DNA of 64,000 bases from Vigna angularis (GCF_016808095.1 NC_068973.1:1854501-1918500), one strand, 5' to 3'; positions 1 through 11,454 are shown, numbered from the stretch's first letter. Notes: generated from the letters alone by a model not told the origin. Translations and numbers: made by a program.

Positions 1-1565
1 GCGATACCTTGGACCAAATTGATGCAATTGAAACTTTGGGACTAAAATTACTCATTCTTTTGAAATATTTAAGAGATTTAATTGACTCAATTGGAATTTC
101 AGAGACTACAATTTTAGAATTGCAATACCCGATGGAGCAAACATGTAATTAAGTCTAAAAGTTGTTAGCTATACTTGGAAGCTTTTCCCATCTGTCAACA
201 ATTTTAGACATGATCCAAACTAGGGAAATGATAATATTTGAAGCGAAAGGGGTTGTAATTGGGAAGGTAAACTTTACTATGGTTAAGGGTGATCGTTTCG
301 TGCTATTCATTGAAATATATACTACTATGTACTTATATAATTAATGTTTATTTTAGCACTCTAGTTTTGAGATTCTAAAAATAGAAGAAATTGTGGTTAT
401 TGGCTACTTGAATTTTGAAGTCCTTTCTCACCTTTATTGCCAGTTTTAATCGTGTATGAGCGTGTTAGTCACGAAAAAAAAGCCTCGTGGTAATTTTGAT
501 CAGTGTATCTTACTAGTGCGTAGAATTTGTAGATAAAATTGGTTGCCTTTTATCTTTTATTTATTTTGCTTCCCTCCTTCAATTCCTGTGGTTGCAGGAT
601 TAGCTCACATAGGAAATACCGTTTTAGTTTGCTGAGTTGGATTGTGCCTACTGGTATGTTTCTCTTTCCGTTCCTTGTTCTAGTGGTTCTTGGTGACTGG
701 TGAGTTCTTTCCTATTTCTTTTTCAGTGATTCCCATTTCCATAAATTCTTCGACAAAATATAGTGTGTACCAGCCAAAAAGTATTTAAGAAGTGAATTCC
801 TAGTTAAAAATTACAATATGGATGCACAGATTAAAAAGGATTTCGCCTTTATTGGTTGAATTAGTTCCTTGCTTTATTTATCTTCGTAATTACTTGCTTA
901 CGAATAACAACGAATTCGGTGCAAATTATACTAATTTTTCACGTCTTATTTTACCTGTGTAAATAACTTCACCCATTCCAACAACTATTTTCTGTTGAAG
1001 TATTAAGTTCTTGTGGAGGTTGTAGCATAATATAAATGATAAATTAAGAAACAACCACTACATAAGTTTCTTTAATGTCCACGAAAATTGAGATGAATTC
1101 ATAAATCAACATCGGTTGTGAGGAGTTTGCTTAAAAGTTGTGAATGTGTTATGTACATTGGTTAGGAATATTAGGTCATATTGTTTTATACAATTAAACT
1201 CCCATGTGAACATTTGTGGAAATATAAACAAAAACCAATTATTTTACAAATCCATTGACACTATCATCCACAGACAGAATGACAGTGTCTGTGTTTTATT
1301 ATTAGCATTGACAAATGATACACTTTGAAGAGAGAAAAAAAACGAAGGGGCCAAGCACGATAATGGGATCTACTCACTTGATCGACTAATCATTCTGCTT
1401 ATGATAATTGGTTGGCTTAAGGCAAAACGTTACAAATCCAATTGAGAAAGGTGGTTTGCCTTGGCTTTCCAAAAGATTCGAGTCCAATCTTTCGACTTCA
1501 AGAATGATGAAAATGCTAAAGCTTGTATACACAATATTGTGGTCTAGTTGGAAACACCTCAACAT
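1..1565. other. AT-rich spacer with old repeat remnants
   Basis: No convincing coding region is visible. Bases about 20-160 carry several degenerate copies of the phrase gactaaaattg / gatttaattgactcaattgg, a pattern common in decayed plant transposons. A stretch near 597-653 is bounded by ttgcag and gtatgt and could be a non-coding exon, but nothing else supports a gene. Short open frames here look random. Confidence 0.4.
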
Positions 1566-1766
1566 CGGTGGCGGACCCATATATAATTTAATATTTTAAT
1601 TATAATTTAATTTTTGTTAAATTATAATTTAATATTTTAATTTTTTTTTTGCAAGTATTAAATTTATATATTGATTCCGTAGTCAAATTATGTACTTGAA
1701 CACTGATATAGGAGTGTGTAATGTATTTTTTGTCCCCACTCGTTCAGGGTATTGGATCTGCCACTG
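1566..1766. mobile_element. possible small inverted-repeat DNA element (MITE-like)
   Basis: The left end reads cggtggcggaccca and the right end tggatctgccactg. The reverse complement of the right end matches the left end at 11 of 14 bases. The interior is AT-rich and non-coding. The motif 'ggatccgccactg' is familiar from ends of non-autonomous plant DNA transposons. No clean target-site duplication was found, so the boundaries are tentative and chance similarity is possible. Confidence 0.35.
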
Positions 1767-2238
1767 ATCATCATAGAGCTTGGCTGCACTTGTTGGCCTT
1801 TCGGATTATAAAACATCAAGCAAACTCAACTGAATAATATGGTGGAGTGCCTTGTCACAGAAGTTTAAGGATGAACCGGTTCATTGTTTTGCATCTATGA
1901 TCATCTAAGTGTGTATTCCCATAATCTTTCAAGTGCTTGATTTTCTTCTTTCATACGGGCAATCGCCATTTTCATACAAAATGGTCATGTATTTTGAGCA
2001 ATTAACTCCGCCTGTGTCTCATAATAAAACACAGCCGGTCCCCAGCCCGGAGAAAGGAGGAGGGTTGCAATTTCAAGTTTCTGATGAAAATTAAGATATA
2101 TCTTTAAGTTAATGAAAATACTACATGTTTCGTATAAATATTTCACTTACCATGGCGCATAATCTATGGCTTAATTTTGTATGGTCAAAATAATTTATCC
2201 ATAGTGTTTGTTTTGTTTGTGATAATTCAATGTGTACT
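1767..2238. other. spacer before the chromovirus
   Basis: Non-coding by eye. It ends in GTACT (2234-2238), which is repeated directly after the element at 7667-7671 and so is the left copy of the target-site duplication of the retrotransposon that follows. Confidence 0.5.
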
Positions 2239-2633
2239 TGATACAGCCCAAATATCGGTTGGGCCAAACAATATACTTGGCAAAGAAACAAAAGAGCAAA
2301 AGAAATGGGGACAAGTTTATAGCAGGAGAAAACAAAATAAAGGGGCTGAGGTGGACAAAATTAGTTAGAGAGAGAGAATTGGAGGATCCTAGGAAGATTT
2401 ACTTTTTCGTTATTACCTTTATATTGTCAGGGCAGTGTGTGTGAGGAGGGGGGTCGGTTGTTGAATGAAATATAGAGTGGAGAGTACCGTTTGGTCTCTT
2501 AAGGAGCCTAGCTCTGGACAGTAGGGTATTCCTTCTGTTTTTTTGGCTGTTATTTCAATGAAACAGGATCTATGATCCTTTCTTATATCATCTTGTCCTC
2601 TTATTTCATTACTGGCTCTGTGGTTTCCTAACA
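2239..2633 (+). repeat. 5' LTR of the chromovirus
   Basis: A 395-bp direct repeat of 7272-7666, beginning TG and ending CA. It should carry the element's promoter and polyadenylation signals. The open frame reading through its first third is the same peptide that forms the polyprotein tail in the 3' LTR. Confidence 0.95.
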
Positions 2634-2637
2634 TTTC

Positions 2638-2653
2638 TGGTCCGACCTGCCGG
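2638..2653 (+). other. primer-binding site, tRNA-Tyr type
   Basis: TGGTCCGACCTGCCGG lies four bases after the 5' LTR. Its reverse complement ends GGTCGGACCA, which matches the 3' end of plant tRNA-Tyr (whose 5' end is CCGACCT) as I recall it, with one difference in the T-arm part. This is where reverse transcription would be primed. Confidence 0.6.
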
Positions 2654-2673
2654 ATTACTTCATTAGAGGGTGA

Positions 2674-5600
2674 ATGGTTAACACTCGAGCAGATAGCAGA
2701 AAACAAGGAGAACCAGTGGTTTCAGGAAAAATGGAGGAGAGGGTAGGGTATGTAGAAGAAGAAGTTAATCGAATGAAAGCCATTATGGAAGAGTTGCGTC
2801 TGCAAGCAACTCAAAATCATTCAGCACTAGAAGAGATGAGAAAAGAAGCTGCAGAAAATCAAACAAAAATGATGGAGTTGATGACGAGGAGTTTTGAAAA
2901 GAGAACATATGAAGAGGGTGAAGGTTCTGTGGGAAAAAAAAAAACAGAGACTAAGGAAGAGACCAAGGGTGGAGCGAGTCTGACAGCCCTAGAAGGGGAT
3001 GCTTTGGCGGAGTTTCAACAATCAGTAAAAAGGATTGAGTTACCAGCATTCACGGGCGATGACCCTGCGGGGTGGATTTCGAGAGCGGAGATTTACTTCA
3101 AGGTACAGGAGACCAGCGAGATGGTAAAAGTACATCTGGCTCATTTGTGCATGGAAGGAGGGACAATCCATTTTTTCAACTCGTTGTTAAACGATTATGA
3201 GGTGCTGTCATGGGATAATTTGAAAAGGGAGTTGCTGGAACGTTATGGAGGAATGGGGGAAGGGAGTGTATATGATCAATTGACGACGCTGAATCAAACA
3301 GGGAACATGGATGAATATATTGGACGATTTGAACGCTTGATCGCCCAAATTCCTAAGCTCCACGATGAACAATATTTTTCATATTTTACCCATGGACTCA
3401 GGGAGGAGGTCCGAGCTAAGGTGCGAAGCTTACATACAGCAAACCCTCTAACCAGGGGACGTTTGATGAACGTTGCTCGTGCTGTTGACCTGGAGGTGTC
3501 GGGACGAAGCAGAGGGTGGCATAGGCGGAACGAAGCACAGGCAGTAGGAGGTGAAAATTCGGGTCACAAAACTGGATCCAACATAATAGGGCGAGTGGGT
3601 CAAAAAGGGTATGGATCTAATGGTTGGAGTAATGGGTCAGGCCCAAACTGGAAGAGTGGTGCAAATGATAAGGGATCAGGGGGAGCACGTGAGAAGGGCG
3701 TGCGTCACTTATCTTATCAGGATTTGGTGGATAGGAAAAAGAAAGGGCTGTGTTTCAAGTGTGGTGGGCCGTATGGGCCAAATCATCAATGCCCAATTAA
3801 ACAATTAAGGGCCATAGTAGCTGAGAATGAGATTCAGATTGAATTTGAAGATGAAGAAGGAACCCAAAAAAATGACGACGAGGGCGAAACGGAGGAAGTC
3901 GATGGAGTTTGTAGTGCCATCAGTCTCTTCGTGCTGGAGAAAGAGACTCGAGATGCGCCCAGAACGATGAAACTAAAAGGGATGATCAAAGGAGTACCAC
4001 TTCTCATCTTGATAGATTCCGGAGCGTCTCACAACTTCATTTCGAGAAGGTTAGTGAAAGCAATGGAATGGGAGTGGCAAAATACGCGGAGAATGCGTAT
4101 ATTGATGGGAGATGGGCATCAAACAGAAACAGCTGGGGTTTGTCGGGGGGTGAAGATTGTTCTTGAGACAGGGGAGTTCGTAGTGGATGCGTTTTTGTTC
4201 GAACTCGAGGATATTGATCTTATCCTCGGCATGGCATGGTTGGAGTCGTTGGGAGAGATGTGGGTAGATTGGAAGAAGCAAATCATGAAACTTCATTCGG
4301 CCCAAGGAATTAAAGTGCTGCGAGGGACAGAGCAAGGTGAATCCTTGAGTGCTAGTCTTTGCAAGTTTGAAATCGAAGGGGAGGCTAAGAAGGAAGAAGT
4401 AACTAATCAAACTATACTGGAAAAATTAAAACAGACGATGGGTCAATATGAAGATGTGTTCAAGGACCCAGAAGGTCTACCTCCAAAACGCCAAAAGGAG
4501 CATTGCATCAACTTGTTCCCCGGAAGTGCACCAGTTAACGTGAGACCTTACCGGTATCCATTTCACCAAAAAAACGAGATAGAGAATCAGGTTCGTTCCT
4601 TGCTGGGAGTGGGGCATGTTCGGCATAGTCAAAGTGCGTTCTCGAGTCCGGTAATCCTGGTAAAAAAGAAAAACAAGCGTTGGCGAATGTGTGTAGACTA
4701 TAGAGCTTTGAACAAGGTGACGATACCTGACAAATTCCCAATCCCAATAATTGAAGAGCTCTTGGACGAGTTGCATGGAGCTAAGTATTTTTCAAAATTA
4801 GATCTCACTTCCGGGTATCATCAAGTCAGGATGAGGGAACAAGACATAGAGAAGACGGCTTTCCGAACCCATGAGGGACATTACGAGTACTTGGTAATGC
4901 CCTTCGGACTCATGAACGCACCTTCAACATTTCAAGCTTTAATGAATGAAGTTTTTAAGAAGATGTTGAGAAAGGGAGTACTGGTATTTTTCGACGACAT
5001 ATTGATATATGGAAAGGATTGGGAAGAGCATCTAACAAATCTCACTAAGGTATTACAGCTGTTAAGGGAGAATGTGCTATTTGCAAATAAAGAGAAATGT
5101 AGTTTTGGGAGAAGTAGTGTTAACTACCTGGGACATGTGATATCAGAGAAAGGAGCTTTTGTAGATCCTGAGAAGGTAAGAAGTGTGGTTGACTGGCCTG
5201 TGCCGAAAAATGTAAAAGGGGTGAGGGGCTTCTTAGGCCTCACAGGTTATTATAGGAAATTTGTGAAGAATTATGGAAATGTGGCGCGCCCCTTAACTGA
5301 ATTGACGAAGAAAGATAACTTTAGTTGGAATGAGAATGCCCACAAAGCTTTTGATGAGTTGAAGAGATTGATAACAACTGCTCCATGTCTTTGTTTGCCC
5401 AACTTTGAGAAGGAATTTGAACTTGAGTGTGATGCATCAGGTACTGGGGTTGGAGCCATTTTGATGCAGGACAGGCAACCAATCGCCTACTATAGCAAGG
5501 CTCTAAGCCCCAAGAATATGTCCAAATCAGCGTATGAGAAAGAATTGATGGCCGTAGTTCTATCCATCCAACACTGGAGACCATATTTGCTGGGGCGAAA

Positions 5601-7401
5601 ATTTAAGGTTTTTTCTGATCAGAGAAGCCTTAAACAACTATTGCAGCAGCGCATCACAACAGGGAGCCAACAGAATTGGGTAGCAAAGTTATTGGGGTAT
5701 AACTTCGAAATAGTGTACAAGCCGGGTTGTGAGAATAAAGGTGCGGATGCACTGTCGCGGAGTAAGGACGCTGCAGCTTTAAGAAAATTGGTCACAGAGC
5801 CCATTTGGATGGATTATCCTGCAATAATTGATGAGACGCATAAGGATGTGGAGCTGGTGGAGATTATTACAGCACTGAAAGAGGGAAGAGTTGAGGGTAA
5901 GTATGCAGGATTCAGCTATCAACAAGGTGTACTGCAGTATAAAGGCAGGTTAGTCATTTCATCTCAATCACCTTGGATTCCTGAATTGTTGAAAGAGCTG
6001 CATGCATCTCCCCAATCCGGACACTCTGGTTTCTACCGAACATATAGAAGGGCTACTGCAAACTTATACTGGAAAGGGATGAAGGGGGATATCATGAAAT
6101 TTGTTCAAGAATGTGACACATGTCAACGTCAGAAATATATAACTGCTGCCCCAGGAGGATTGTTACAACCCATGCCAATTCCAGAAGAAGTTTGGGAGGA
6201 CATAAGCTTAGATTTTATTACAAACTTACCAAAATCAAAGGGGTTTGATACGGTGTTGGTGGTTGTTGATAGACTTACAAAATATAGCCATTTCATTCCA
6301 GTAAAACATCCTTTTACTGCTAAGAGTATCGCTGAGATTTTTATCAGAGAAGTGGTTCGTTTACATGGGGTACCTAAATCAGTGGTAAGTGACAGAGATC
6401 CTACATTCATAAGTGCTTTTTGGAGGGAATTTTTCAGGCTACAGGGGACTAAGTTAAGGATGAGTTCAGCATATCACCCACAAACCGATGGTCAAACAGA
6501 AGTGACCAATCGATGCTTGGAGACATACCTACGTTGTTTCATCACTGATCAACCAAAGGTGTGGATTAATTGGCTGCCGTGGGCAGAATTGTGGTTGAAC
6601 ACCACTTACCATGAATCTATAGGAACTACACCCTTTGAGGCAGTTTATGGGAGGCCTCCTCCAAGGATTATCCCAGTGGTAAGAGGAGAGGTGAAAGTAG
6701 AGGCAGTTCAGCGTGAATTACTCGACAGAGATGAAGCCATTCGTCAGTTGAAGGGACACTTGGTGCGTTCCCAGGATCGTATGAAGGCACAAGCAAACAA
6801 ACATCGAAAGGAGAGAAGTTTTGAGATAGGGGACATGGTGTTTCTCAAACTGAAACCTCACAGGCAACACTCGGTTATTTCACGCATTAGTCCTAAGCTT
6901 AGTGCAAGGTACTACGGACCTTTTGAAGTCATTGAAAGGGTTGGAGAGGTAGCTTATCGGTTGCAGTTACCACCCAATTCAAAAATACACCCTGTGTTTC
7001 ATGTTTCGCTGCTCAAGAAGGCCATTGGGGAGTATAAAACAGTAGAAGGACTGCCCACAGGGCTCGAAGAGGACCAATCAGAGGTATGGTCACCCCAGAA
7101 CGTGTTGGCTACTAGAAGCATACTTAAGGGGGGAGAAAGGGTTAACCAATGGCTGGTGCATTGGCTAGGAAAAACAGCAGAAGAAGCAACATGGGAGGAT
7201 GAGATGTCAATGAAGGTCCAATTTCCAACTTTTAGTCTTGAGGACAAGACTATCTTTCAAGAGGGCGGTATTGATACAGCCCAAATATCGGTTGGGCCAA
7301 ACAATATACTTGGCAAAGAAACAAAAGAGCAAAAGAAATGGGGACAAGTTTATAGCAGGAGAAAACAAAATAAAGGGGCTGAGGTGGACAAAATTAGTTA
7401 G
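2674..7401 (+). CDS. Gypsy chromovirus gag-pol polyprotein
   Basis: A 1575-residue polyprotein in one frame, starting at an ATG 21 bases after the primer site. In order: a coiled, charged N-terminus; gag domain (about 115-270); zinc knuckle C360-x2-C363 with a later His and Cys, as in plant Gypsy elements; aspartic protease with D448-S-G; reverse transcriptase with FDD at 773-775; RNase H starting near D920; integrase with an HHCC zinc site from H1110 and D1180, D1240, E1276 (35 residues between the last two); and a C-terminal chromodomain about 1470-1515 ending in a WED motif at 1507. No stop or frameshift interrupts it. The stop codon lies inside the 3' LTR, so roughly the last 43 residues are LTR-encoded. 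All catalytic residues are present, so the protein may be functional. Confidence 0.95.
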   Translation: MVNTRADSRKQGEPVVSGKMEERVGYVEEEVNRMKAIMEELRLQATQNHSALEEMRKEAAENQTKMMELMTRSFEKRTYEEGEGSVGKKKTETKEETKGGASLTALEGDALAEFQQSVKRIELPAFTGDDPAGWISRAEIYFKVQETSEMVKVHLAHLCMEGGTIHFFNSLLNDYEVLSWDNLKRELLERYGGMGEGSVYDQLTTLNQTGNMDEYIGRFERLIAQIPKLHDEQYFSYFTHGLREEVRAKVRSLHTANPLTRGRLMNVARAVDLEVSGRSRGWHRRNEAQAVGGENSGHKTGSNIIGRVGQKGYGSNGWSNGSGPNWKSGANDKGSGGAREKGVRHLSYQDLVDRKKKGLCFKCGGPYGPNHQCPIKQLRAIVAENEIQIEFEDEEGTQKNDDEGETEEVDGVCSAISLFVLEKETRDAPRTMKLKGMIKGVPLLILIDSGASHNFISRRLVKAMEWEWQNTRRMRILMGDGHQTETAGVCRGVKIVLETGEFVVDAFLFELEDIDLILGMAWLESLGEMWVDWKKQIMKLHSAQGIKVLRGTEQGESLSASLCKFEIEGEAKKEEVTNQTILEKLKQTMGQYEDVFKDPEGLPPKRQKEHCINLFPGSAPVNVRPYRYPFHQKNEIENQVRSLLGVGHVRHSQSAFSSPVILVKKKNKRWRMCVDYRALNKVTIPDKFPIPIIEELLDELHGAKYFSKLDLTSGYHQVRMREQDIEKTAFRTHEGHYEYLVMPFGLMNAPSTFQALMNEVFKKMLRKGVLVFFDDILIYGKDWEEHLTNLTKVLQLLRENVLFANKEKCSFGRSSVNYLGHVISEKGAFVDPEKVRSVVDWPVPKNVKGVRGFLGLTGYYRKFVKNYGNVARPLTELTKKDNFSWNENAHKAFDELKRLITTAPCLCLPNFEKEFELECDASGTGVGAILMQDRQPIAYYSKALSPKNMSKSAYEKELMAVVLSIQHWRPYLLGRKFKVFSDQRSLKQLLQQRITTGSQQNWVAKLLGYNFEIVYKPGCENKGADALSRSKDAAALRKLVTEPIWMDYPAIIDETHKDVELVEIITALKEGRVEGKYAGFSYQQGVLQYKGRLVISSQSPWIPELLKELHASPQSGHSGFYRTYRRATANLYWKGMKGDIMKFVQECDTCQRQKYITAAPGGLLQPMPIPEEVWEDISLDFITNLPKSKGFDTVLVVVDRLTKYSHFIPVKHPFTAKSIAEIFIREVVRLHGVPKSVVSDRDPTFISAFWREFFRLQGTKLRMSSAYHPQTDGQTEVTNRCLETYLRCFITDQPKVWINWLPWAELWLNTTYHESIGTTPFEAVYGRPPPRIIPVVRGEVKVEAVQRELLDRDEAIRQLKGHLVRSQDRMKAQANKHRKERSFEIGDMVFLKLKPHRQHSVISRISPKLSARYYGPFEVIERVGEVAYRLQLPPNSKIHPVFHVSLLKKAIGEYKTVEGLPTGLEEDQSEVWSPQNVLATRSILKGGERVNQWLVHWLGKTAEEATWEDEMSMKVQFPTFSLEDKTIFQEGGIDTAQISVGPNNILGKETKEQKKWGQVYSRRKQNKGAEVDKIS

Positions 7402-7666
7402 AGAGAGAGAATTGGAGGATCCTAGGAAGATTTACTTTTTCGTTATTACCTTTATATTGTCAGGGCAGTGTGTGTGAGGAGGGGGGTCGGTTGTTGAATG
7501 AAATATAGAGTGGAGAGTACCGTTTGGTCTCTTAAGGAGCCTAGCTCTGGACAGTAGGGTATTCCTTCTGTTTTTTTGGCTGTTATTTCAATGAAACAGG
7601 ATCTATGATCCTTTCTTATATCATCTTGTCCTCTTATTTCATTACTGGCTCTGTGGTTTCCTAACA
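7272..7666 (+). repeat. 3' LTR of the chromovirus
   Basis: Same length as the 5' LTR and no difference seen. It contains the last codons and stop (7399-7401) of the polyprotein. GTACT follows at once. Confidence 0.95.
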
Positions 7667-7671
7667 GTACT

Positions 7672-9797
7672 TTTGTTGAGTTTTGTAATATTGTGTGATA
7701 TTGTTTTCATAACAACCCTAGAACCTAAGATTTGTGGTACTGAGCATTTGTGGTATAAGCACACAGAGATAAACAATATTTTGTTCTTTTAACTTGTATT
7801 TTTATTCTTTAAATTCATGCTTCAAATTGAAAAGAACTATACAGCCTTTAGAAGAATGAAATATGCTCTTATATGGTTGAGTATCTCATTATATTTCTCC
7901 ACTTTAAATTTCTAATTTGTGTTCAACAACGTGTCATGTTGCAAGTGGAATAATGTGTTTTTGGTATGCATAATCCCTCTTCATATAATTTTTGGATGTC
8001 GAGGAAAAATGAGAACAGAAGAATCATGTCAAATAATGGAGAATATGACAGAAAGCTTATTTGAAGAAAATGTATTGGCTTTCTGAAAGGATTCGTATGC
8101 CCATAAAGAAAAAGAAAAAGAAAAACAAATTCTCTTTGAATGAGTCTATTTTCAAAAGCGACACTAACATATATGCTTTGAATATTAGAATAAGTTATCC
8201 TCGAATATTACATTCTGTGAAGAGTCATTTTCTCACTTTTTTTTTTTTAGAAAAAAAAGATTTCCAATTGAAAAAATATTATTGGTTTACCAACACCACC
8301 AGCTGTCGGATTTTCATTCAAGATCAACTTTCTTCTAACATATATTCTTTTAATAATATCATTTATTGTTAATTAGAATATTTTGAAAATTTTAAATTTT
8401 AATAAGTTTTTACCCTATTTAAGTTTTCCCTTTACTTTAATATTTTTAATTAATAAAATATATATGTTTTACAAAGACTATGTAATTAATTACATTCTTA
8501 TGATTTCAGTAGTCTAAATTTGTCATAATGTTAATGCCACGGAATGCATAACCTTTTTAGGTAACACATGGTGGTTTGATTAATAAGACGTATTAAATGA
8601 AGGTAATTATGTAAATAATTCTTTTTATCAATTTGAATTCTGTCTTTTTTTATTTCTAATTTGTGGTCTCAGATAAAATATATGTTTTTGTTTTCAACGA
8701 TATTTTATATTTTTCTTTTAAACCTTGGTTAATTAAGTTCAGAATATGTTTGTAAAAGTTATTTAATGAGCATTTGTTGGAGGAAAATAAGAAAAAAGTT
8801 ATAATAAATTTTTTATAACATGTTTAGAAAAATTCATATAAATTTTTTTTATTATTAGCTACCAAAATTTTATTCTCTTAATTAATCACACTAACATCAA
8901 CTATCAAGATTTTGACTATAAAAAAATTAGTTTCTAAATTAGTCTTTAATTAAAAAATTAATTTCTAAATATATTTTTGTTACTAAAATTAATCACTATT
9001 TAATAGTTTTTTTGTTGTGTATATAATTTAGAATAAATATAATATATGTATGACGTTAAAATTATATGCGCGGACTTTTATTTCATTTAAATAAAAAGTT
9101 ACTTATGTATTAAGTTGCATTAGAAGTTGATAAAAAAAGAAGTATTAGAAGTTATAAATGACTTAATTTTTGTTGAGATAAGAATGTCAATTAAACACAT
9201 CTTCACATTTTATTGTTAAAAGTTTGTTTCGATTTTGATGAGAATCTAAATTAATTGGATATAAGAATGGATAAAAGGTAATATTCTACTTTTGTTTTTG
9301 TTTAATTAGATACAGAATCATGAGAGTGAGTATGCTCATCTCTAATTTAAATTATAAATTTTTTGTCTTCAATTTTTTTTAATTTATTTATAATATTTGA
9401 TCATTAATTTTTTTATAATTTTGAACATTTTCTGTATAATTAATATTTGATACTTTGATATTTATATATTTTTTTTTTCTTAATATATTGAAAAAATATA
9501 TACATTTTATTATTGAATATTTGATACGAACTTATCATACACCATACGAGTGTGTTCCTTGATATATAGAAGTGAAAAGGAAACAAGTCATAATGAAAAT
9601 ATACTTCAAGATAAAAAGATGAAATAGTTAAACATGTACCTAGTTTATTAAGGATCCATTTATAGACATCTTTTATGTATATTTCATAACAAATTTATAA
9701 AGTTTGGATTATATTTGTAGGTGAACAATATGGAAAATTAGGTTAAATAATGAATATTAATTAGGTTAAGTAATGAATAAGTAAGATATGATTGTTG
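7672..9797. other. AT-rich spacer
   Basis: No gene is visible. Bases about 8880-9020 hold repeats of the type 'ttagtttctaaattagtct' ending in ttttgttgtgta, resembling the remains of a small DNA element of the kind at 31299-31557. The remainder is featureless AT-rich sequence. Confidence 0.4.
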
Positions 9798-9805
9798 TAT
9801 AAAAG
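9798..9805 (+). promoter_or_regulatory. TATA box of the B3 gene
   Basis: TATAAAAG, 73 bases upstream of the chosen ATG of the B3-domain gene, a plausible distance for a plant core promoter with a short leader. Confidence 0.5.
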
Positions 9806-9870
9806 GCAATCTATGGTTTGAATAAAAACTGAACAAGTGGCAGAAGAATTCAAAGAGTTTCATAGTGACG

Positions 9871-10404
9871 ATGCAGTACCAAGAAATAACAGGTTTTGTA
9901 GAATCATCCCATGTTTCGACAGATTTATCACTAAGTTTAGCATCCTCCGAAAACAAAAGCAATGAGAGAAACAGAAAGGGGAGAAAGAAAAAGTCAATGA
10001 AAATGGAGAATGATGAGTGGAAGTGTTCAACATCGCTGGTGCTTTGCGAGAATCCATGGAAGATAAGGAAAGTGTTGACCACGAGCGACACTGGGGGACT
10101 CAGCAGGCTCTTGCTGAGGGAATATGTGGGGGAGAACTTCATGCTGCCCGTGCTGGATGCACATGCGCACAGAAAGGTCATAAGTGGAACGGGCAGCTCG
10201 GTCAGCGTGTGGGACGTTGACACCATGTCCATGCACAACCTCATTCTCAAGCGTTGGCCTTCTCTCAACAGCTTTGTTCTCGTTGGAAAATGGAACCGTG
10301 ACTTTGTTCTCAGAAGAGCCTTGAACACAGGCGATGAAATTGGACTGCTCTGGGATTCCTTCAAACACTGCTTCCTATTTTCTGTGCTCAAACGCAATCA
10401 CTAG
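9871..10404 (+). CDS. B3 domain-containing protein (putative transcription factor)
   Basis: A single-exon gene for 177 residues. I start at ATG 9871; the two upstream in-frame codons are GTG and ACG and are not plausible starts in a plant. The N-terminus is polar with a Ser/Leu-rich stretch (LSLSLASS) and a basic run at 34-41 (RNRKGRKK) that could be a nuclear localisation signal. From about residue 60 to the end the protein resembles the short, single-B3 plant proteins: ENPWKIRKVLT, TGGLSRLLL, then VWDVDT near 113-118, LILKRWPSLNSFVLV and the closing GDEIGLLWD. B3 domains bind DNA in the nucleus. Target genes cannot be read from the sequence. Its antisense open frames are shadows. The gene looks intact. 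Confidence 0.85.
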   Translation: MQYQEITGFVESSHVSTDLSLSLASSENKSNERNRKGRKKKSMKMENDEWKCSTSLVLCENPWKIRKVLTTSDTGGLSRLLLREYVGENFMLPVLDAHAHRKVISGTGSSVSVWDVDTMSMHNLILKRWPSLNSFVLVGKWNRDFVLRRALNTGDEIGLLWDSFKHCFLFSVLKRNH

Positions 10405-11454
10405 TTATTCTCGAAAATCCCACGTCAAGATAAGGCCAATTCATAATTTATAAGTAAATATAAATCTTGTTTTAGAAGCTGATTTTTTACAGTTAAGTTA
10501 GGTTTAAAGTACACTTCTATATACTACTCTTCAACTGTCATAATCATTACTATTATCATCAACCGTAATGTTTATAAGGAATCATATGATTTAGTAAATA
10601 ATAGTCACAGGTATTGTGATTGTCATTAAGAAAATTTATGAAACAGATGCTTATTGTGATAGAGGTTATGATCTTGGGTGATATATGAAAGTCAACAAAT
10701 AATTTCTAATGTAGCGCTGGTGTAAACAAAACTGTTATTAATGTCATTTTTCGTGGAAAGAAAGTATTTTCAATTATTCTTCGTCTTCCTTGTGCAATCA
10801 CCATGTTCATTTTCTATTTCACCTCAAGCGTTATTGTGTTGATTTGTATTTGTACATTGTATAGTATTGTATTGGTAGTCTTTAAAGAGGTAATTAACTT
10901 AAACATTAACTTCATATTATTATAAGTAACATTTGAACCCTTGCTCTCCTTTTTTCGATGCCTAATTACGCTTGCTTACTTGAATTTGTTGAGTGCTTTT
11001 AGTGAGTTTTACTCTGGTGATAGATAAATACTACTTAATAATTTATAAATGATTACTTTTTTTATATCAATTAAAAAAAATTAAATCGATACAAAATCAG
11101 AAATATAGAAAGTATTAATTTTTTATAATAGTTTTATAATTGGTATAGAAAATATTATTTTTATATTGCTTAAATATACACCTGGTATACAAAGTGAGAT
11201 GTTCTTCGGAGTTGGTTCAAGTTGGTTGTAATTCAAGCTCACAATTTCATGTTTAAGATCTCGTGAGTTGTGTCTTTTGAACTATAACGAGTATAAAAAA
11301 TCTTTTTTTATTTACAGTTATGTCATTACCTTATTTTTATATTTGGTGAATTGTAATTAGTATAAATAATAATTATAAAAAATGTTTTTTATATTATTGA
11401 ATATTTAAGTGAATGCTTAAGCATATCATGCTTAAAAAAACTACCAATCATACT
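10405..11454. other. spacer downstream of the B3 gene
   Basis: AT-rich and non-coding by eye. It includes the 3' untranslated part of the B3 gene, whose end I cannot place. Confidence 0.4.

Larger units (their letters stand above)
2239..7666 (+). mobile_element. complete Ty3/Gypsy chromovirus LTR retrotransposon (Reina-like size)
   Basis: The element is 5428 bp. Two 395-bp LTRs (2239-2633 and 7272-7666) start TGATACAGCC and end CCTAACA, and I see no difference between them. A 5-bp target duplication, GTACT, flanks it (2234-2238 and 7667-7671). A primer-binding site follows the left LTR and a short purine-rich run (aagagggcgg) precedes the right LTR. One uninterrupted frame encodes gag, protease, reverse transcriptase, RNase H, integrase and a chromodomain. 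Small LTRs, compact size and a chromodomain fit the Reina-type chromoviruses; the clade is inferred, the family is clear. Identical LTRs imply a recent insertion. Confidence 0.95.
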
